A stretch of DNA of 64,000 nucleotides from Gemmatimonadota bacterium (lineage in GTDB: Bacteria; JAAXHH01): contig VXMB01000009.1 of assembly GCA_009841265.1 (NCBI GenBank), forward strand, positions 293,911-357,910. Reading direction: 5' to 3'. The number at the start of each line of letters is the position of its first letter. Position 1 is the stretch's first letter. The translations under genes were made by a program, and so were the position numbers. This document shows, one piece after another, positions 52,125 through 61,962 of this stretch. The notes below the pieces were generated by a model. It saw nothing but the letters and a program-made list of their open reading frames with translations. It searched no databases and was not told where the DNA came from.

Positions 52125-54163
52125 GCCGAGTCCAGTCCGAATATGGTGATCTGTTCCCATTCGTCGACGCATGCATTTTGCCCGGGTCCGATCAGCGTCG
52201 TGGAATCGAGTTGTTCGATTATGGCAGGACCGTCGATCCACTGCCCGGTGCACAGGCCGGTCCTGCGAAAGATCGGCGTGTCCACCCAGTCTCCTGAGAA
52301 GTAGACCGGGCGAGCAGCGAGGGGGCCGGCCCGGTCGGATACGCTCCGTTCCGCAGGCTTCCGCCGGTCATCCGAAATGGGCAATTCCGCGGAAACCCAC
52401 ACGTTGACGAGTTGAACGCGCTGGTCGCGCCGCGCGAATCCGTATTGACGCTCGTGCTCGAGATGGAAGGCCGATTCGAGCGAGGCCAGGTCGACGGCGC
52501 CCTCGGGCAGGTCGATGGGGATGTCGTAGCCCTGTCCGGCGTATCGCAGGCCTGCGCGCCGGTTGATGACGGGATCGCTACCCTCCGAAGAGATGGCCAG
52601 ATCCTCAATCGCCTGCGCGGTCAGGTTGTCCAGCATCTCTTCAAATTCCGCAGCGCCGAGTCGATCCAGCAGTTCCACGTGGGTCTGGATCCGGTCCGTC
52701 CGCAGGTTCGAAAATACCAGGCCCTCGGCAGAGGCGACCCCGGGAGCTAGCGGTATGACCACGTCGCGGATCCCCAGTTCCCGGGCGAGCTCGACGCCGT
52801 GAAGCGGTCCCGCGCCGCCGAAGGGTACCAGGGTAAACAGGCGCGGATCATACCCGCGCTCCACGGTGAGCTTGCGGATGGCCGCCGTCATGGAGGCGTT
52901 GATTACCCTGATGATCCCTTCGGCGGCCTCCTCGACCGTGCACCCTAAATGGGCGGCGATCTTCTCCTCGATTACACTCCGCGCGGCCGCCGGGTCCAGG
53001 GTGATGGCGCCGCCCAGCAGGCTGTCCGTTGAGAGCCGGCCCAGGACCAGGTTCGCGTCCGTCACCGTGGGTTCGGTACCACCGGCCTGGTAGCAGGCGG
53101 GACCCGGCACGGCCCCCGCGGACTGCGGGCCCACCCGCAGGGCGCCGCCCGAATCGATCCACGCGATGCTCCCGCCCCCCGCGCCGATCGTGTGGATGTC
53201 CATCATGGGCGCTTTCAGGGCCAGACCGTCGATTTCCGCATTCTTCGCGAAGGCGATGGCGCCTTCGTGAATCATGGCCACGTCGAAACTCGTACCACCC
53301 ATGTCGGCCGTTATCACATTGGGCCGGTCGAGCCGCCGTCCGATCTCGTCCCCGGCCACCACGCCGCCGGCCGGTCCGGACAGGATCGTATGCACGCATT
53401 GATCCGCGGCGTCCCGGGCCGAGGTGACTCCACCGTTGGATTTCATGACAAAGAGCGGCGCCTCGACGGCGGCGTCCGACAGGGTGTCGTTCACCCGGTC
53501 AAGGTAGTTCGTCATGACCGGCTGCACGTAAGCGTTCATGGCGCAGGTGCTGAACCGTTCGTATTCGCCCTCTTCGCGGCTCATATCTGAGGAAAGACAA
53601 ACCGTGGCGTCCGGCAGAGCCTGCCGCAGTGCATCGCCGACTGCCTGCTCGTGGCCGGGATCGATGTGGCTGTGCAGCAACCCCACGCCGACCGCTTCGA
53701 TGCCTACCTTCCTGAGCGCTTCGATCAGTTCGTTCAGCCGATCCCGGTCGACGGGCAAGGCTTCCGATCCGTCGTGCAACGTTCGTTCCGGAAGCTCATA
53801 CCGCAGGGAGCGTGGTACAAGAGCCGGCGTCCGGCGAACACGCATGTTGTACAGGTGGGGCCGGTCCTGGCGCTGAATGTGGAGTACGTCCCGGAACCCT
53901 TCGGTCGTAATGAAGGCGGTGCGCGCGCCCTTTCGCTGCAGGATGGTGTTGGTGGCCACCGTAGTGCCGTGGATCAGGAACCGAATATCCCCACGTGCGT
54001 ATCCGGCCTGAGCGACGAGTTCGCTGACGCCCTCCACCAGCGCCCGGCTCGGATCGGACGGCGTACTCGGCACCTTGTGGAAGACCAGACGGCCCGTGTC
54101 GGGGTCGGACAGGACGAGATCGGTAAACGTGCCGCCCGTGTCTATGGCGATGCGAACGCTCAT
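52121..54163 (-). CDS. hyuA: Hydantoinase A/oxoprolinase family protein
   Basis: 680 residues. It begins RIAIDTGGTFTDLVLSDPDTG, the ASKHA phosphate-binding DTGGTFTD, and carries TTVATNTILQRKGARTAFITTEGFRDVL, GPAGGVVAG and TADMGGTSFDV, all typical. It couples ATP hydrolysis to ring opening of hydantoins, oxoproline or related cyclic amides with its partner HyuB. The gene overlaps the next one by four bases and begins 6 bases after the Gfo/Idh stop, so it belongs to the same minus-strand operon. Confidence 0.92.
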   Translation of the reverse strand: MSVRIAIDTGGTFTDLVLSDPDTGRLVFHKVPSTPSDPSRALVEGVSELVAQAGYARGDIRFLIHGTTVATNTILQRKGARTAFITTEGFRDVLHIQRQDRPHLYNMRVRRTPALVPRSLRYELPERTLHDGSEALPVDRDRLNELIEALRKVGIEAVGVGLLHSHIDPGHEQAVGDALRQALPDATVCLSSDMSREEGEYERFSTCAMNAYVQPVMTNYLDRVNDTLSDAAVEAPLFVMKSNGGVTSARDAADQCVHTILSGPAGGVVAGDEIGRRLDRPNVITADMGGTSFDVAMIHEGAIAFAKNAEIDGLALKAPMMDIHTIGAGGGSIAWIDSGGALRVGPQSAGAVPGPACYQAGGTEPTVTDANLVLGRLSTDSLLGGAITLDPAAARSVIEEKIAAHLGCTVEEAAEGIIRVINASMTAAIRKLTVERGYDPRLFTLVPFGGAGPLHGVELARELGIRDVVIPLAPGVASAEGLVFSNLRTDRIQTHVELLDRLGAAEFEEMLDNLTAQAIEDLAISSEGSDPVINRRAGLRYAGQGYDIPIDLPEGAVDLASLESAFHLEHERQYGFARRDQRVQLVNVWVSAELPISDDRRKPAERSVSDRAGPLAARPVYFSGDWVDTPIFRRTGLCTGQWIDGPAIIEQLDSTTLIGPGQNACVDEWEQITIFGLDSA

Positions 54164-54169
54164 GGCGGG

Positions 54170-55228
54170 TCAGACGGTGTTTTCGTCCAGCGGGAAGTCG
54201 ATGCGCACGTTGCCGTGCTTCTGCGACGCGAGAAACCCCAGGATGATCTCCAGTGTACTCCGGGCCGCGCGCGGCGGGGAGACCGTCTCGCCGCCGTTTT
54301 CCATGACGTGGACGAGATCCCGGATGGCCGCTGCGGAGTAGTAATGGGTCGGCCCCTTGGGGGTGACGATCTGGACGCCGTTTCCCGTATCGAGTTCGTA
54401 GTAGTCCTCGTGGACGAACATCCATCCGTCGGTGCCGTCGAGCTGGTATCCTCCCCGGCATTCCCTGCCCTTGGAACCGTTGTAAAAAGCCCGCACGCCA
54501 TTCTTGAAATGGATGAAACCGGAGCAGCCCGGTTCCAGGTCCGCGTTCCTGCCGCCGTCGCCCCGGTAGGGCCAGTAGTCCTCGTAGCCTTCGTCGAGTT
54601 CGGCGAATACCCACGCGGGTTCCGATCCCGAGAGGAAACAGGTCATGTCGATCATGTGCGTGCCGTTACGGAACAGAATAGCCCGGGGACCGCCGAAGTT
54701 GAGGACGATGCGTTGCAACGTGCCGATCGCGCCTTCGTCGAGGAGCTGCTTGACTTCCCGGTACACCGGACTCCAGCGACGGGTGTGGTTGATGTTCATG
54801 GGCACGTTCCGGCTTTCCACCGCGGCGATCATACGGTCGGCATCGGCAAGGGTGGTCGCGATCGGTTTTTCGCAGTAGATCCCCCGTACGCCTGCAGCGA
54901 CCCCGTCCACGACGATGTCCGCGTGGCGGTGGTCCGAAGTCACCACACTCAGGATATCGGGTTTGCAGGCTTCCAGCATCTCCCGGTAGTCCGTGAATCC
55001 CCGCAGGCCCGGGAAAGTACCCGACCAATCCCTTAGTGTGTCCTGAAGGAGGTCTTCTTTCAGGTCGCAGACACCGACCACCTCGGTAAACGGCAGGAGG
55101 GCATAGGCCGGCACGTGGCGGTTGGGCATTTCGTGGCCCATCCCGTGGTCGCCGTCGGCCGGGGGACTTCCCGCCCCTATGCCGCTCAAGCCCACCACGC
55201 AGGCCTTGTAGGTCCGTTCGTCAGCCAT
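54170..55228 (-). CDS. Gfo/Idh/MocA-family oxidoreductase
   Basis: 352 residues. It has an N-terminal Rossmann segment (KACVVGLSGIGAG), then VVGVCDLKEDLL, EKPIATTLADADRMIAAVES with the EKP lysine, and NINHTRRWSPVYREVKQLLDEGAIG. It probably oxidises a sugar or cyclitol with NAD(P). It lies 6 bases upstream of hyuA and about 41 bases downstream of the enolase-superfamily gene, so is part of the catabolic array. No substrate can be named. Confidence 0.87.
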   Translation of the reverse strand: MADERTYKACVVGLSGIGAGSPPADGDHGMGHEMPNRHVPAYALLPFTEVVGVCDLKEDLLQDTLRDWSGTFPGLRGFTDYREMLEACKPDILSVVTSDHRHADIVVDGVAAGVRGIYCEKPIATTLADADRMIAAVESRNVPMNINHTRRWSPVYREVKQLLDEGAIGTLQRIVLNFGGPRAILFRNGTHMIDMTCFLSGSEPAWVFAELDEGYEDYWPYRGDGGRNADLEPGCSGFIHFKNGVRAFYNGSKGRECRGGYQLDGTDGWMFVHEDYYELDTGNGVQIVTPKGPTHYYSAAAIRDLVHVMENGGETVSPPRAARSTLEIILGFLASQKHGNVRIDFPLDENTV

Positions 55229-55269
55229 GGCTGTCCTTTCTTAAGGTTGGTAAAACTCCAGGGAAGGTG

Positions 55270-56385
55270 CTAAGCGTCCTTCCAGCGCGCGACCTGTGCT
55301 TCATCCAGGGTGACGCCGAGTCCGGGGCCGTCGGGTACCTTCGCGGTGACCGGCCCGAGTTCCAGCGGCGACTCGATCATATCGCCTTCGTGGTACAACG
55401 GTCCCAGCAGATCTCCGGGATAGGTTTCGCTGTCTATGGCCTCCACGCTGGCCGCCACGTGGAGCATGGCCGCCGTGCCGATCCCCAGTTCGAGATTGCT
55501 GCCCATGTGACAACGCAGTCCCGCCGCCCGGGCCACGTGCGAGATGCCCAGCGTCTGGCCTATGCCACCGTTCTTCCCCGGATAGACGCTGATGATGTCC
55601 GCGGACCGCCTGAGTACCGTCTGCATGGCGTCGTGTACGGTGAATACGCTCTCGTCGGCCATGATGGGAATAGTCGTTCCCGTGCGGATCAGGGCCGCTT
55701 CATCGTCGAACTGCGGCGCCGAGGGCTGCTCGGCGAACAGGATGTCCAACGGCTCCAGGAGACGAAGCATGCGGCGGGCCACCGCTGGCGGCCACCCGCA
55801 GTTCGCATCGATGCTCATCCGGATGCCGGGACCGGCCAGGGTGCGGATTGCGCGGACGCGTTCGAGGTCCTCGCCGGGGTTCAGTCCGACCTTGACCTTG
55901 AGACATTGCACGCCCCACTGCAGGAACTTCTCCGCCAGCGCAACGGAAGTCGGCACATCGAAGGCTCCGACCACCATCTTCATGGGAATCTCCTGCCGGA
56001 TCCTGCCGCCCAGCAGCTGGTAGAGCGGTACACCCGCGCGCTTCCCCGCCAGGTCCCACAACGCCATCTCCACGGCCGCCTTCGTAAAGGGGTTCAGCTT
56101 GATGACCTCGTCCATGACCCCGCATAGCCGGTTCACGTCCGCCGGGTCCTCGCCCTTGAGCGCGGGAGCCACCAGGTCCCGGACCGCTGCGGCGCACGAT
56201 GCGGACGTTTCCCCGCTCCAGCGCGGCGCGACCGTGGCCTCTCCCAGTCCGGTCAGCCCCTCGTCCGTGTGGACCCGGAGGATGACATAGGGAGAGACGA
56301 TGTGTTCGCCATGGGCGGTTTTCGTGGTCATGCCCTGCTTGAGGGGCACTTCGATGGGAAGGGCTTCGATGCGGGTGATCTTCAT
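55270..56385 (-). CDS. Enolase-superfamily enzyme, muconate cycloisomerase/mandelate racemase type
   Basis: 371 residues. It has the acid/base motif KVKVG (KxK) near residue 164. The metal ligands begin with SIDANCGWP (Asp), then AEQPS (Glu) and MADESVFT (Asp-Glu). A second-half HMGSNLELGIGTAA follows. This pattern is of the muconate-lactonising/dipeptide-epimerase group rather than true mandelate racemases, which use a His in place of the second Lys. ATG 56385 has GGAG upstream; the ORF is open to 56613. It sits between the DapA-like and Gfo/Idh genes. Confidence 0.87.
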   Translation of the reverse strand: MKITRIEALPIEVPLKQGMTTKTAHGEHIVSPYVILRVHTDEGLTGLGEATVAPRWSGETSASCAAAVRDLVAPALKGEDPADVNRLCGVMDEVIKLNPFTKAAVEMALWDLAGKRAGVPLYQLLGGRIRQEIPMKMVVGAFDVPTSVALAEKFLQWGVQCLKVKVGLNPGEDLERVRAIRTLAGPGIRMSIDANCGWPPAVARRMLRLLEPLDILFAEQPSAPQFDDEAALIRTGTTIPIMADESVFTVHDAMQTVLRRSADIISVYPGKNGGIGQTLGISHVARAAGLRCHMGSNLELGIGTAAMLHVAASVEAIDSETYPGDLLGPLYHEGDMIESPLELGPVTAKVPDGPGLGVTLDEAQVARWKDA

Positions 56386-56422
56386 GCTCCGCTCCGTTTT
56401 CGGTTGATCTCCTCCGCTGCGC

Positions 56423-57484
56423 TTACCGGAGCCAGTCGTCCCGGTGTTCGGCGACGAAGTGGTCGTCGTTGAGATGAGGATAGGCTTCGTATACCCGGCT
56501 GATTTCCTCGTACTGGCCGGGCGACAGCGTCTCATCGGGATTGAGGCACCAGGTGCCCTCGAGCAGGCCCTGTCTGCGCAGTACCTCGTGAATCCCGGGA
56601 ATGCACCCGGCAAAACCGTGGGCCGGATCGAAGAAAGCGGCGTTGCAGTCCGTGACCTCGATCGCGCGGGTCAGCAGGTGTTGGGGTACGGCTTCGCCGG
56701 ACGCGGAGGCGTCATGGCATTCCCGCAGCAACGCGACTGCGCCCCGGGTCCAGACGGCCCAGTGTCCCAACAGCCCGCCCTTGAACCGTACGGACCGCCG
56801 CGCGTCTCCGCACCGGAACGTGTGTTCGGTAAGGAGGTCCATCACGATGTTGTCGTCGTTACCGGTGTAAAGCGTGATTTCCTCCTGCCTTCCGGACTCC
56901 GCAAGGGCCCGCAGCACGTCGAGCGTGTGGTACCGGTTGAACGCCGCGATCTTGATGGCCACCACCCCTTCCAGTTCGACGAACCGCCGCCAGAAACGGT
57001 AGGGAAGCACCAGGCCGCCGACCGCGGGCTGCAGGTAGAATCCCATGACGGGGATGACGCTGGCCACGGCGCGGCAGTGCGCGATGAGTTCATCCTCCGA
57101 GGCGCCGCCCATGGCGGTCAGGCTGAGCAGGCCGGCATGGTATCCGAGCGACCGCGCCGCTTCCGCCTCGCCGGTCGCCTGGGTTGTCTGTCCGCAGATA
57201 CCCGCGATCCGGATGAAATCCGCCGCCGCCTCCTGGTCCAAGACCTCCGCGGCCAGGCCGAGTACCGGTTCGTAGAGACCGTGGGCGGGGTCCCGGATCT
57301 CGAACTGGGTCGTGTGGACGCCTACGGCGAGTCCACCGGCCCCGGCCGCGATGTAGTAACGCGTGAGGGCCCGCTGGCGCCGTTCATCCAGTTGCCGGTC
57401 CGCCGTTACGGCCAGCGGATGGGCCGGGATGACCACGCCTCGCCGCATGGCCGATTGGACCGATGGGGGCATTGCTTCCTGCAT
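56423..57484 (-). CDS. DapA-like (dihydrodipicolinate synthase family) aldolase or lyase
   Basis: 353 residues, longer than the usual 290-300. TIM-barrel Schiff-base family: IPVMGFYLQPAVGG carries the conserved Tyr region and VVAIKIAAFN the catalytic Lys near residue 180. The opening GVVIPAHPLAVTADRQLDERR corresponds to the family start. Such enzymes cleave or condense pyruvate-type keto acids. The substrate is unknown. It lies 28 bases from the next downstream gene start region and so is operonic with the epimerase and the enolase-type genes. Confidence 0.82.
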   Translation of the reverse strand: MQEAMPPSVQSAMRRGVVIPAHPLAVTADRQLDERRQRALTRYYIAAGAGGLAVGVHTTQFEIRDPAHGLYEPVLGLAAEVLDQEAAADFIRIAGICGQTTQATGEAEAARSLGYHAGLLSLTAMGGASEDELIAHCRAVASVIPVMGFYLQPAVGGLVLPYRFWRRFVELEGVVAIKIAAFNRYHTLDVLRALAESGRQEEITLYTGNDDNIVMDLLTEHTFRCGDARRSVRFKGGLLGHWAVWTRGAVALLRECHDASASGEAVPQHLLTRAIEVTDCNAAFFDPAHGFAGCIPGIHEVLRRQGLLEGTWCLNPDETLSPGQYEEISRVYEAYPHLNDDHFVAEHRDDWLR

Positions 57485-57513
57485 TGTTACTCTCCAGCGT
57501 TGGTATCCTTCGG

Positions 57514-58527
57514 TCAGAAACGCCCGCTGCGCGACTCATACCCGGTCGGTTTGTCCAGGCTTCGGCCACCGATGCGGATCCAATGGGCGACCCAGTCCGC
57601 GATCCTTTCCGGCGGGACCTCCGGCTCACCCAGCCGGTCAAACAGCCTGCGGGCGTTGCCAAGCAGCGCCGTATCGCTTTCACGGCCTGTAAAATCCGGT
57701 TCTATTCCCATCCGGCGTCCGAGCACTTCGGACATCGACCGGACGGAGAGGACGTCCGGCCCCGTCAGGTTCAGGATCGTGGCGGGACTGCTGCACAGGG
57801 GGAACAGACGGGCCAGGTACCGGTTGGCATCTCCCTGCCAGATCTGGTTCACATGGCCCATGTCCAGGTCGATCGGCACGCCGTCGTGGATCTTTCTGCC
57901 GAGGTCGTGGATGATGCCGTACCGCAGCTCCGTGGCGTAGAACAGCCGGGCGATCAGCAGGGGCGTTCCCTGTTCCTGGCACAGGTGTTCCGCGATGCGT
58001 TCCCCGCCCAGACGCGACTGGGCGTATTCACCCACCGGTCCGATTTCACCGTCCTCGTCCGCGCCGCCCTCCGCGACCGGGGTATAGGCGTACACGTTGC
58101 CCGAACTCACGTAGATGACGCGGGATCCGGCGTACCTGCGCATGATCCGGCCCGGCAGCCAGGCGTTCATCGCCCAGGTCATCGGCGTGTTGCCCGTGGC
58201 GCCGAACTTGAATCCCGCGAGAAAGAGGACATTCGGCGCATCCGGCAAACGGGCCAGGTCCTTTTCGTCGAGCAGGTCCGCCCGAACGATTTCGACGCCG
58301 GCTTTTTCCAAGTAAGCACCTACCCTTGCGTCGCTGAACCGGGAGACGCCGATCACGCGCTTCGCGCCGGCCCGTACGAGGAGTTCCGCCAGGGTCGGCC
58401 CCATCTTCCCGCCGGCGCCCAGGATCACCACGTCGCCTTCCAGTTCCGATACGGCTTCGACGACGGCCGTCGAAGGGGCCGTCATCCGGTCGATCAGCAT
58501 CTCCTCGCTCGTGATCAGATCAGGCAT
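57514..58527 (-). CDS. NAD-dependent epimerase/dehydratase family protein
   Basis: 337 residues. The Rossmann motif is VVILGAGGKMGPTLAELLVRAG (about 32-53), with VIYVSSGNVYAYTPV and a catalytic-region YAQSRLGGERIAEHL (Tyr-x3-Arg in place of the usual Tyr-x3-Lys). It resembles extended SDRs acting on nucleotide sugars or sugar acids. ATG 58527 is chosen for GGAG seven bases upstream; it overlaps the transglutaminase-like stop by 8 bases. The ORF is open to 58653. Confidence 0.83.
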   Translation of the reverse strand: MPDLITSEEMLIDRMTAPSTAVVEAVSELEGDVVILGAGGKMGPTLAELLVRAGAKRVIGVSRFSDARVGAYLEKAGVEIVRADLLDEKDLARLPDAPNVLFLAGFKFGATGNTPMTWAMNAWLPGRIMRRYAGSRVIYVSSGNVYAYTPVAEGGADEDGEIGPVGEYAQSRLGGERIAEHLCQEQGTPLLIARLFYATELRYGIIHDLGRKIHDGVPIDLDMGHVNQIWQGDANRYLARLFPLCSSPATILNLTGPDVLSVRSMSEVLGRRMGIEPDFTGRESDTALLGNARRLFDRLGEPEVPPERIADWVAHWIRIGGRSLDKPTGYESRSGRF

Positions 58528-59767
58528 AGGCCGCTCCGCCGGGTGGCGCCGTAAAGTAAGCGGCTGGCGCGAAGTACTTGAACATGCCGAAACCCGACTC
58601 CCGGTCCGGTTCCGACCAGACCAGGTCGGTCTCGCAGTAGGACACGGAACCATGTCCCGGCGGCGTCAGTTCGGGATGGGAGAAAAAATCGGTCCGCGGC
58701 CAGATGCTTCGGTGGCGGAAGCATACACCCCGGAGCAGGCTGTTTCTGATAAAATTCCGCATGTGGGAGAACGTCCGCTGGTATTTCGATCCGCTGCCCC
58801 ATTCGATATAGGGGCCCAGTCCGTCGTCCAGCCCCTGGATCTCGGGAATGGAGAGAGGCACTCCGCCCCGAAACAGGATCGCGTCGATGTTCGGGTCCAC
58901 CATCACCCATTTCCGGTAATCGTCGAACCAGACTTCGGCCACGAAATGGCCTTCATAGCTATTCGGCGTTCCCATCAGCGCCGAGCAGCGCGCAGGGATG
59001 CCCAGCGCCTGACAGGCACTGGCGAAGGTCACCGCATAGTGGACGCACATGGTGATGGAACTTTCGCCGTTATGGCCTTGCCGGTTTTCGCCCCATGCGA
59101 GTATGGTCTCCGCGTCCCACGGCGCGTATGCCGTCCCGCGGCGGGATCCCGAATGCTCCCAGCTTGTCGAAATCCACGCGGAAAGCGCCCGCACCCGGGT
59201 CAGTAGTTCGCTGCCGTTCGCGATACGGCGGGGAATCCGTTCACGCATCGACAGCGCTCTGGGGTGGCCTGCGGATTCCCAGACCATGTCCGGCGGCGGG
59301 TCGTCCCGGCCTTCCTCCAGCCGCACGCGCACGCAGTAGTTTCCACTAATTGCATTCAGGTAGCCCATACGGTGCGAACGCCAGGTTGTGCCGCCGTCGT
59401 CGGTCAGCGCGCTGTTCGACGGGGCGGCGCCCGCCTCCAGCGCGAGCGACCATCCCGTCATCGCGGCGTCATCGGCCCACAGCTCCACCGTGTTGTCCCC
59501 GTCGCGTAGGTCGCCGGACTTGACGGTACGTTCGTACCATCTGTAGTGGAGATCCTCCCCGGCCCGGATCGTTTCCTGGCCGATCCCGTTGACGGACCAG
59601 TGCAGTGGATTGTCGCCGACCCGGTGGGGCCGGGCCAGCAGGTACAGGGTTGCGTCGGATCCGGTGGCCGGCAGATTCAGGATGACGCGGACGCGCCGGA
59701 ACCGCGTGAGTTCCTCGCACAGCGAAGGGATGACACGGCCGGATTCGTTGTGGTAGAGTCTGCTCAT
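58520..59767 (-). CDS. Transglutaminase-like (papain-fold) protein
   Basis: 415 residues. The core is at about 230-285: Cys in TMCVHYAVTFASACQALGIPARC, His in EGHFVAEVWFDDYRKWVMVDPN and the following Asp give the Cys-His-Asp triad. The N-terminal 180 residues are a beta-rich domain that I do not recognise. Bacterial members act as proteases or amidases rather than cross-linkers. No signal peptide is seen. It is the first gene of the long minus-strand array and overlaps the epimerase by 8 bases. Confidence 0.8.
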   Translation of the reverse strand: MSRLYHNESGRVIPSLCEELTRFRRVRVILNLPATGSDATLYLLARPHRVGDNPLHWSVNGIGQETIRAGEDLHYRWYERTVKSGDLRDGDNTVELWADDAAMTGWSLALEAGAAPSNSALTDDGGTTWRSHRMGYLNAISGNYCVRVRLEEGRDDPPPDMVWESAGHPRALSMRERIPRRIANGSELLTRVRALSAWISTSWEHSGSRRGTAYAPWDAETILAWGENRQGHNGESSITMCVHYAVTFASACQALGIPARCSALMGTPNSYEGHFVAEVWFDDYRKWVMVDPNIDAILFRGGVPLSIPEIQGLDDGLGPYIEWGSGSKYQRTFSHMRNFIRNSLLRGVCFRHRSIWPRTDFFSHPELTPPGHGSVSYCETDLVWSEPDRESGFGMFKYFAPAAYFTAPPGGAAYA

Positions 59768-59796
59768 TGACTATCCAAGTAACAGCCTGCGGTATG

Positions 59797-59825
59797 TTGC
59801 GTCAAGATCGGACGGACGTTATATT
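59797..59825 (+). promoter_or_regulatory. Possible sigma-70-like promoter for the dehydrogenase-Gfo/Idh pair
   Basis: TTGCGT (59797-59802), 17-base spacer, TATATT (59820-59825), about 90 bases before the ATG at 59915. Confidence 0.5.
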
Positions 59826-59914
59826 GCGGCTTGTAATCAGCATACCCGGCGCAAAGCCTTACTTCAGCCCGAATAGAGATCGTGGCCTCAGGAATTTCCT
59901 TCAGGAATCCCCCT

Positions 59915-60940
59915 ATGAAGCGGGCAGTGATACTCGGTCGCAACCAGGGCGGCGTCGTGGAGGCCGACGTACCGAAGCCACGGGAAAACTGGGTACTGAT
60001 CAAGATTCACGCGGCTCCGCTCTGCAACGAATTCAAGGGATTCGCGGCGGGCCGCAAGGAAGACTACCTGGGCCACGAAGCGTCCGGCGAAGTGGTCGAG
60101 GTTGTGCAACCCTGCCGGGTCGAGGAAGGAGACCGGGTAGTGGTCATGCCCGGGTATCCCTGCGGCAGTTGCGCGCTGTGCCGGTCCGGGGACTACATCC
60201 ACTGCGAAAACAACGTGGACTTCGAGGCATTCACCGGATCGGCCGAAGGCAGGGCGACCGTCGCGCAGTACATGCTCAAACCGGACTGGCTGTTGACGCC
60301 CATTCCCGATGGCATGTCCTATGAGCACGGGGCCATGGCCTGCTGTGGACTGGGGCCGACCTACGGTGCCTTCGACCGCCTTCAGGTCCGGGGAGGCGAC
60401 ACCGTGTTGATCACCGGCATGGGGCCGGTGGGTCTGGGAGGGGTGATCGGCGCATCCCATATTGGCGCCGAGGTCATCGCCGTGGAATCCCATCCCTACC
60501 GCAAGGCGAAGGCCATGGAACTAGGCGCCGCGCACGTCATCGATCCAGGAAACGAGGACGCGCTGGAACGGATATGCGACTTGACCGGCGGGATCGGCGT
60601 GGACCGGGCCGTGGACTGCTCGGGGTCTCCGGCGGCCCATAGGCTCTGCATCAATGCGCTCCGCAGGAGGGGAAGCCTCGCCTTCGTCGGCGAGAGCGGG
60701 GCGGACACACGGCTGGTCGTGAGTCCCGACATGTTACGCAAGGGCATCGATCTCAAGGGCTCCTGGCATTACAACATGAAGGGCGCCCTCGACATCATGG
60801 GCATCATCGCGAAAAGCCGGGAGAAACTGGACCGCTTCATCACCCATCGGTATCCCATAGATGAAATCCAGCGTGCATGGGAAACGCAGGTATCGGGCGA
60901 ATGTGCGAAAGTCGTCATCCAACCCTGGGAATCAGCATGA
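59915..60940 (+). CDS. Zinc-dependent alcohol dehydrogenase family protein
   Basis: 341 residues. The catalytic zinc ligands are Cys37 (PLCNEFKGF, where most relatives have CGSD) and His54-Glu55 (LGHEASG). The structural zinc Cys set is present at 83, 86, 89 and 97 (CGSCALCRSGDYIHC). Rossmann motif GMGPVGLGG. It oxidises an unknown alcohol or polyol. ATG 59915 is chosen over GTG 59882. Its stop overlaps the Gfo/Idh start in ATGA, so the two genes are coupled and may act in sequence. Confidence 0.9.
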   Translation: MKRAVILGRNQGGVVEADVPKPRENWVLIKIHAAPLCNEFKGFAAGRKEDYLGHEASGEVVEVVQPCRVEEGDRVVVMPGYPCGSCALCRSGDYIHCENNVDFEAFTGSAEGRATVAQYMLKPDWLLTPIPDGMSYEHGAMACCGLGPTYGAFDRLQVRGGDTVLITGMGPVGLGGVIGASHIGAEVIAVESHPYRKAKAMELGAAHVIDPGNEDALERICDLTGGIGVDRAVDCSGSPAAHRLCINALRRRGSLAFVGESGADTRLVVSPDMLRKGIDLKGSWHYNMKGALDIMGIIAKSREKLDRFITHRYPIDEIQRAWETQVSGECAKVVIQPWESA

Positions 60941-61962
60941 TCAAATGCGCGATCATCGGCGTCGGCGGCGGACGGGCCCGTGGGCTGGCCGAGGCTTATG
61001 GACACGTAACCCGGGGCCGGCTGGCCGCCGTTTCGACCCGCCGCCGGGACAAGCTCGACGTCTTTGGAACGGCCTTCGGCGTGTCCGCGAGGTACACGGA
61101 CTACCGCGAGATGTTCGAACGGGAGAAACCTGACCTGGTCCACGTGAACACGCCGCCCTCGGCACGCCTGGAGATCTTCGAAGCGGCCGAGTCGGCGGGC
61201 GTTCCGGCCGTGCTGGTCGAAAAGCCCCTGGCCATTCAGGGAGAGGACTTTCTTGCGATCCAGGCTTTCGCACGGACAGCCCGTGTCAAGATCGCCGTCA
61301 ACCACCAGTTGCACTTCCATCCGCGTCGCGGCCGGCTGCAACAGCAGGTGCGCGATGGCGCGATCGGGAACCTGCGCTTCATCGAGGCCAGCGCGGGCAT
61401 GAACCCGGCCTACCAGGGGACGCACGCGCTGCAGGCCATCAGCGCTTTCAATCCCGGTGCGGCGCCGGTCGCCGTCTTCGGGCAGGTCTCGGGCGCGGAC
61501 GGGCTGGTTGAAACCCCCAGACACCACTACGCGCCGGACGCGTGCACCGGGATCATCGACTACGACAACGGCGTGAGCGCTTTGCTGCGCTGCGGCGCCG
61601 TCGCCCCCCGCGTCATCCCGGGCGGTTCCGCTAACGTCCACAAGCGGATCGCCGTGTACGGGGACCGGGGCTTCGTGCACTGGAACATGCACGGCTGGGA
61701 GTCCAGGATCGACGATGTCTATGAGTGCGGGGAACACGTCTATGCCGAGGAAGACATCCTGGGCCAGGCGGCGATGACCGAGGCCATGATCGACTGGCTC
61801 GAAGACGATTCGGTCCTTCACCCGCTGAACATCGACTCGGCGCTGAGCGACTTCGGCGTTTTACTGGGGATTTACGAAAGCGCGCTGAACCGGACGGTCG
61901 TTTCGCTGCCCTTTACACCGTCGCCGGACCTGGTGGGTAAATTGCGCGCCACGTTGGGCTAG
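60937..61962 (+). CDS. Gfo/Idh/MocA-family oxidoreductase
   Basis: 341 residues. The N-terminus IKCAIIGVGGGRARGLAEAYG is a Rossmann motif, and VEKPLAIQGEDFLAIQAFART has the EKP lysine, followed by NHQLHFHPRRGRLQQQVRDGAIG. It starts in the ATGA overlap with the dehydrogenase gene. Its stop shares CTAG with the stop of the convergent LarA-like gene, an overlap of four bases. Confidence 0.88.
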   Translation: MIKCAIIGVGGGRARGLAEAYGHVTRGRLAAVSTRRRDKLDVFGTAFGVSARYTDYREMFEREKPDLVHVNTPPSARLEIFEAAESAGVPAVLVEKPLAIQGEDFLAIQAFARTARVKIAVNHQLHFHPRRGRLQQQVRDGAIGNLRFIEASAGMNPAYQGTHALQAISAFNPGAAPVAVFGQVSGADGLVETPRHHYAPDACTGIIDYDNGVSALLRCGAVAPRVIPGGSANVHKRIAVYGDRGFVHWNMHGWESRIDDVYECGEHVYAEEDILGQAAMTEAMIDWLEDDSVLHPLNIDSALSDFGVLLGIYESALNRTVVSLPFTPSPDLVGKLRATLG

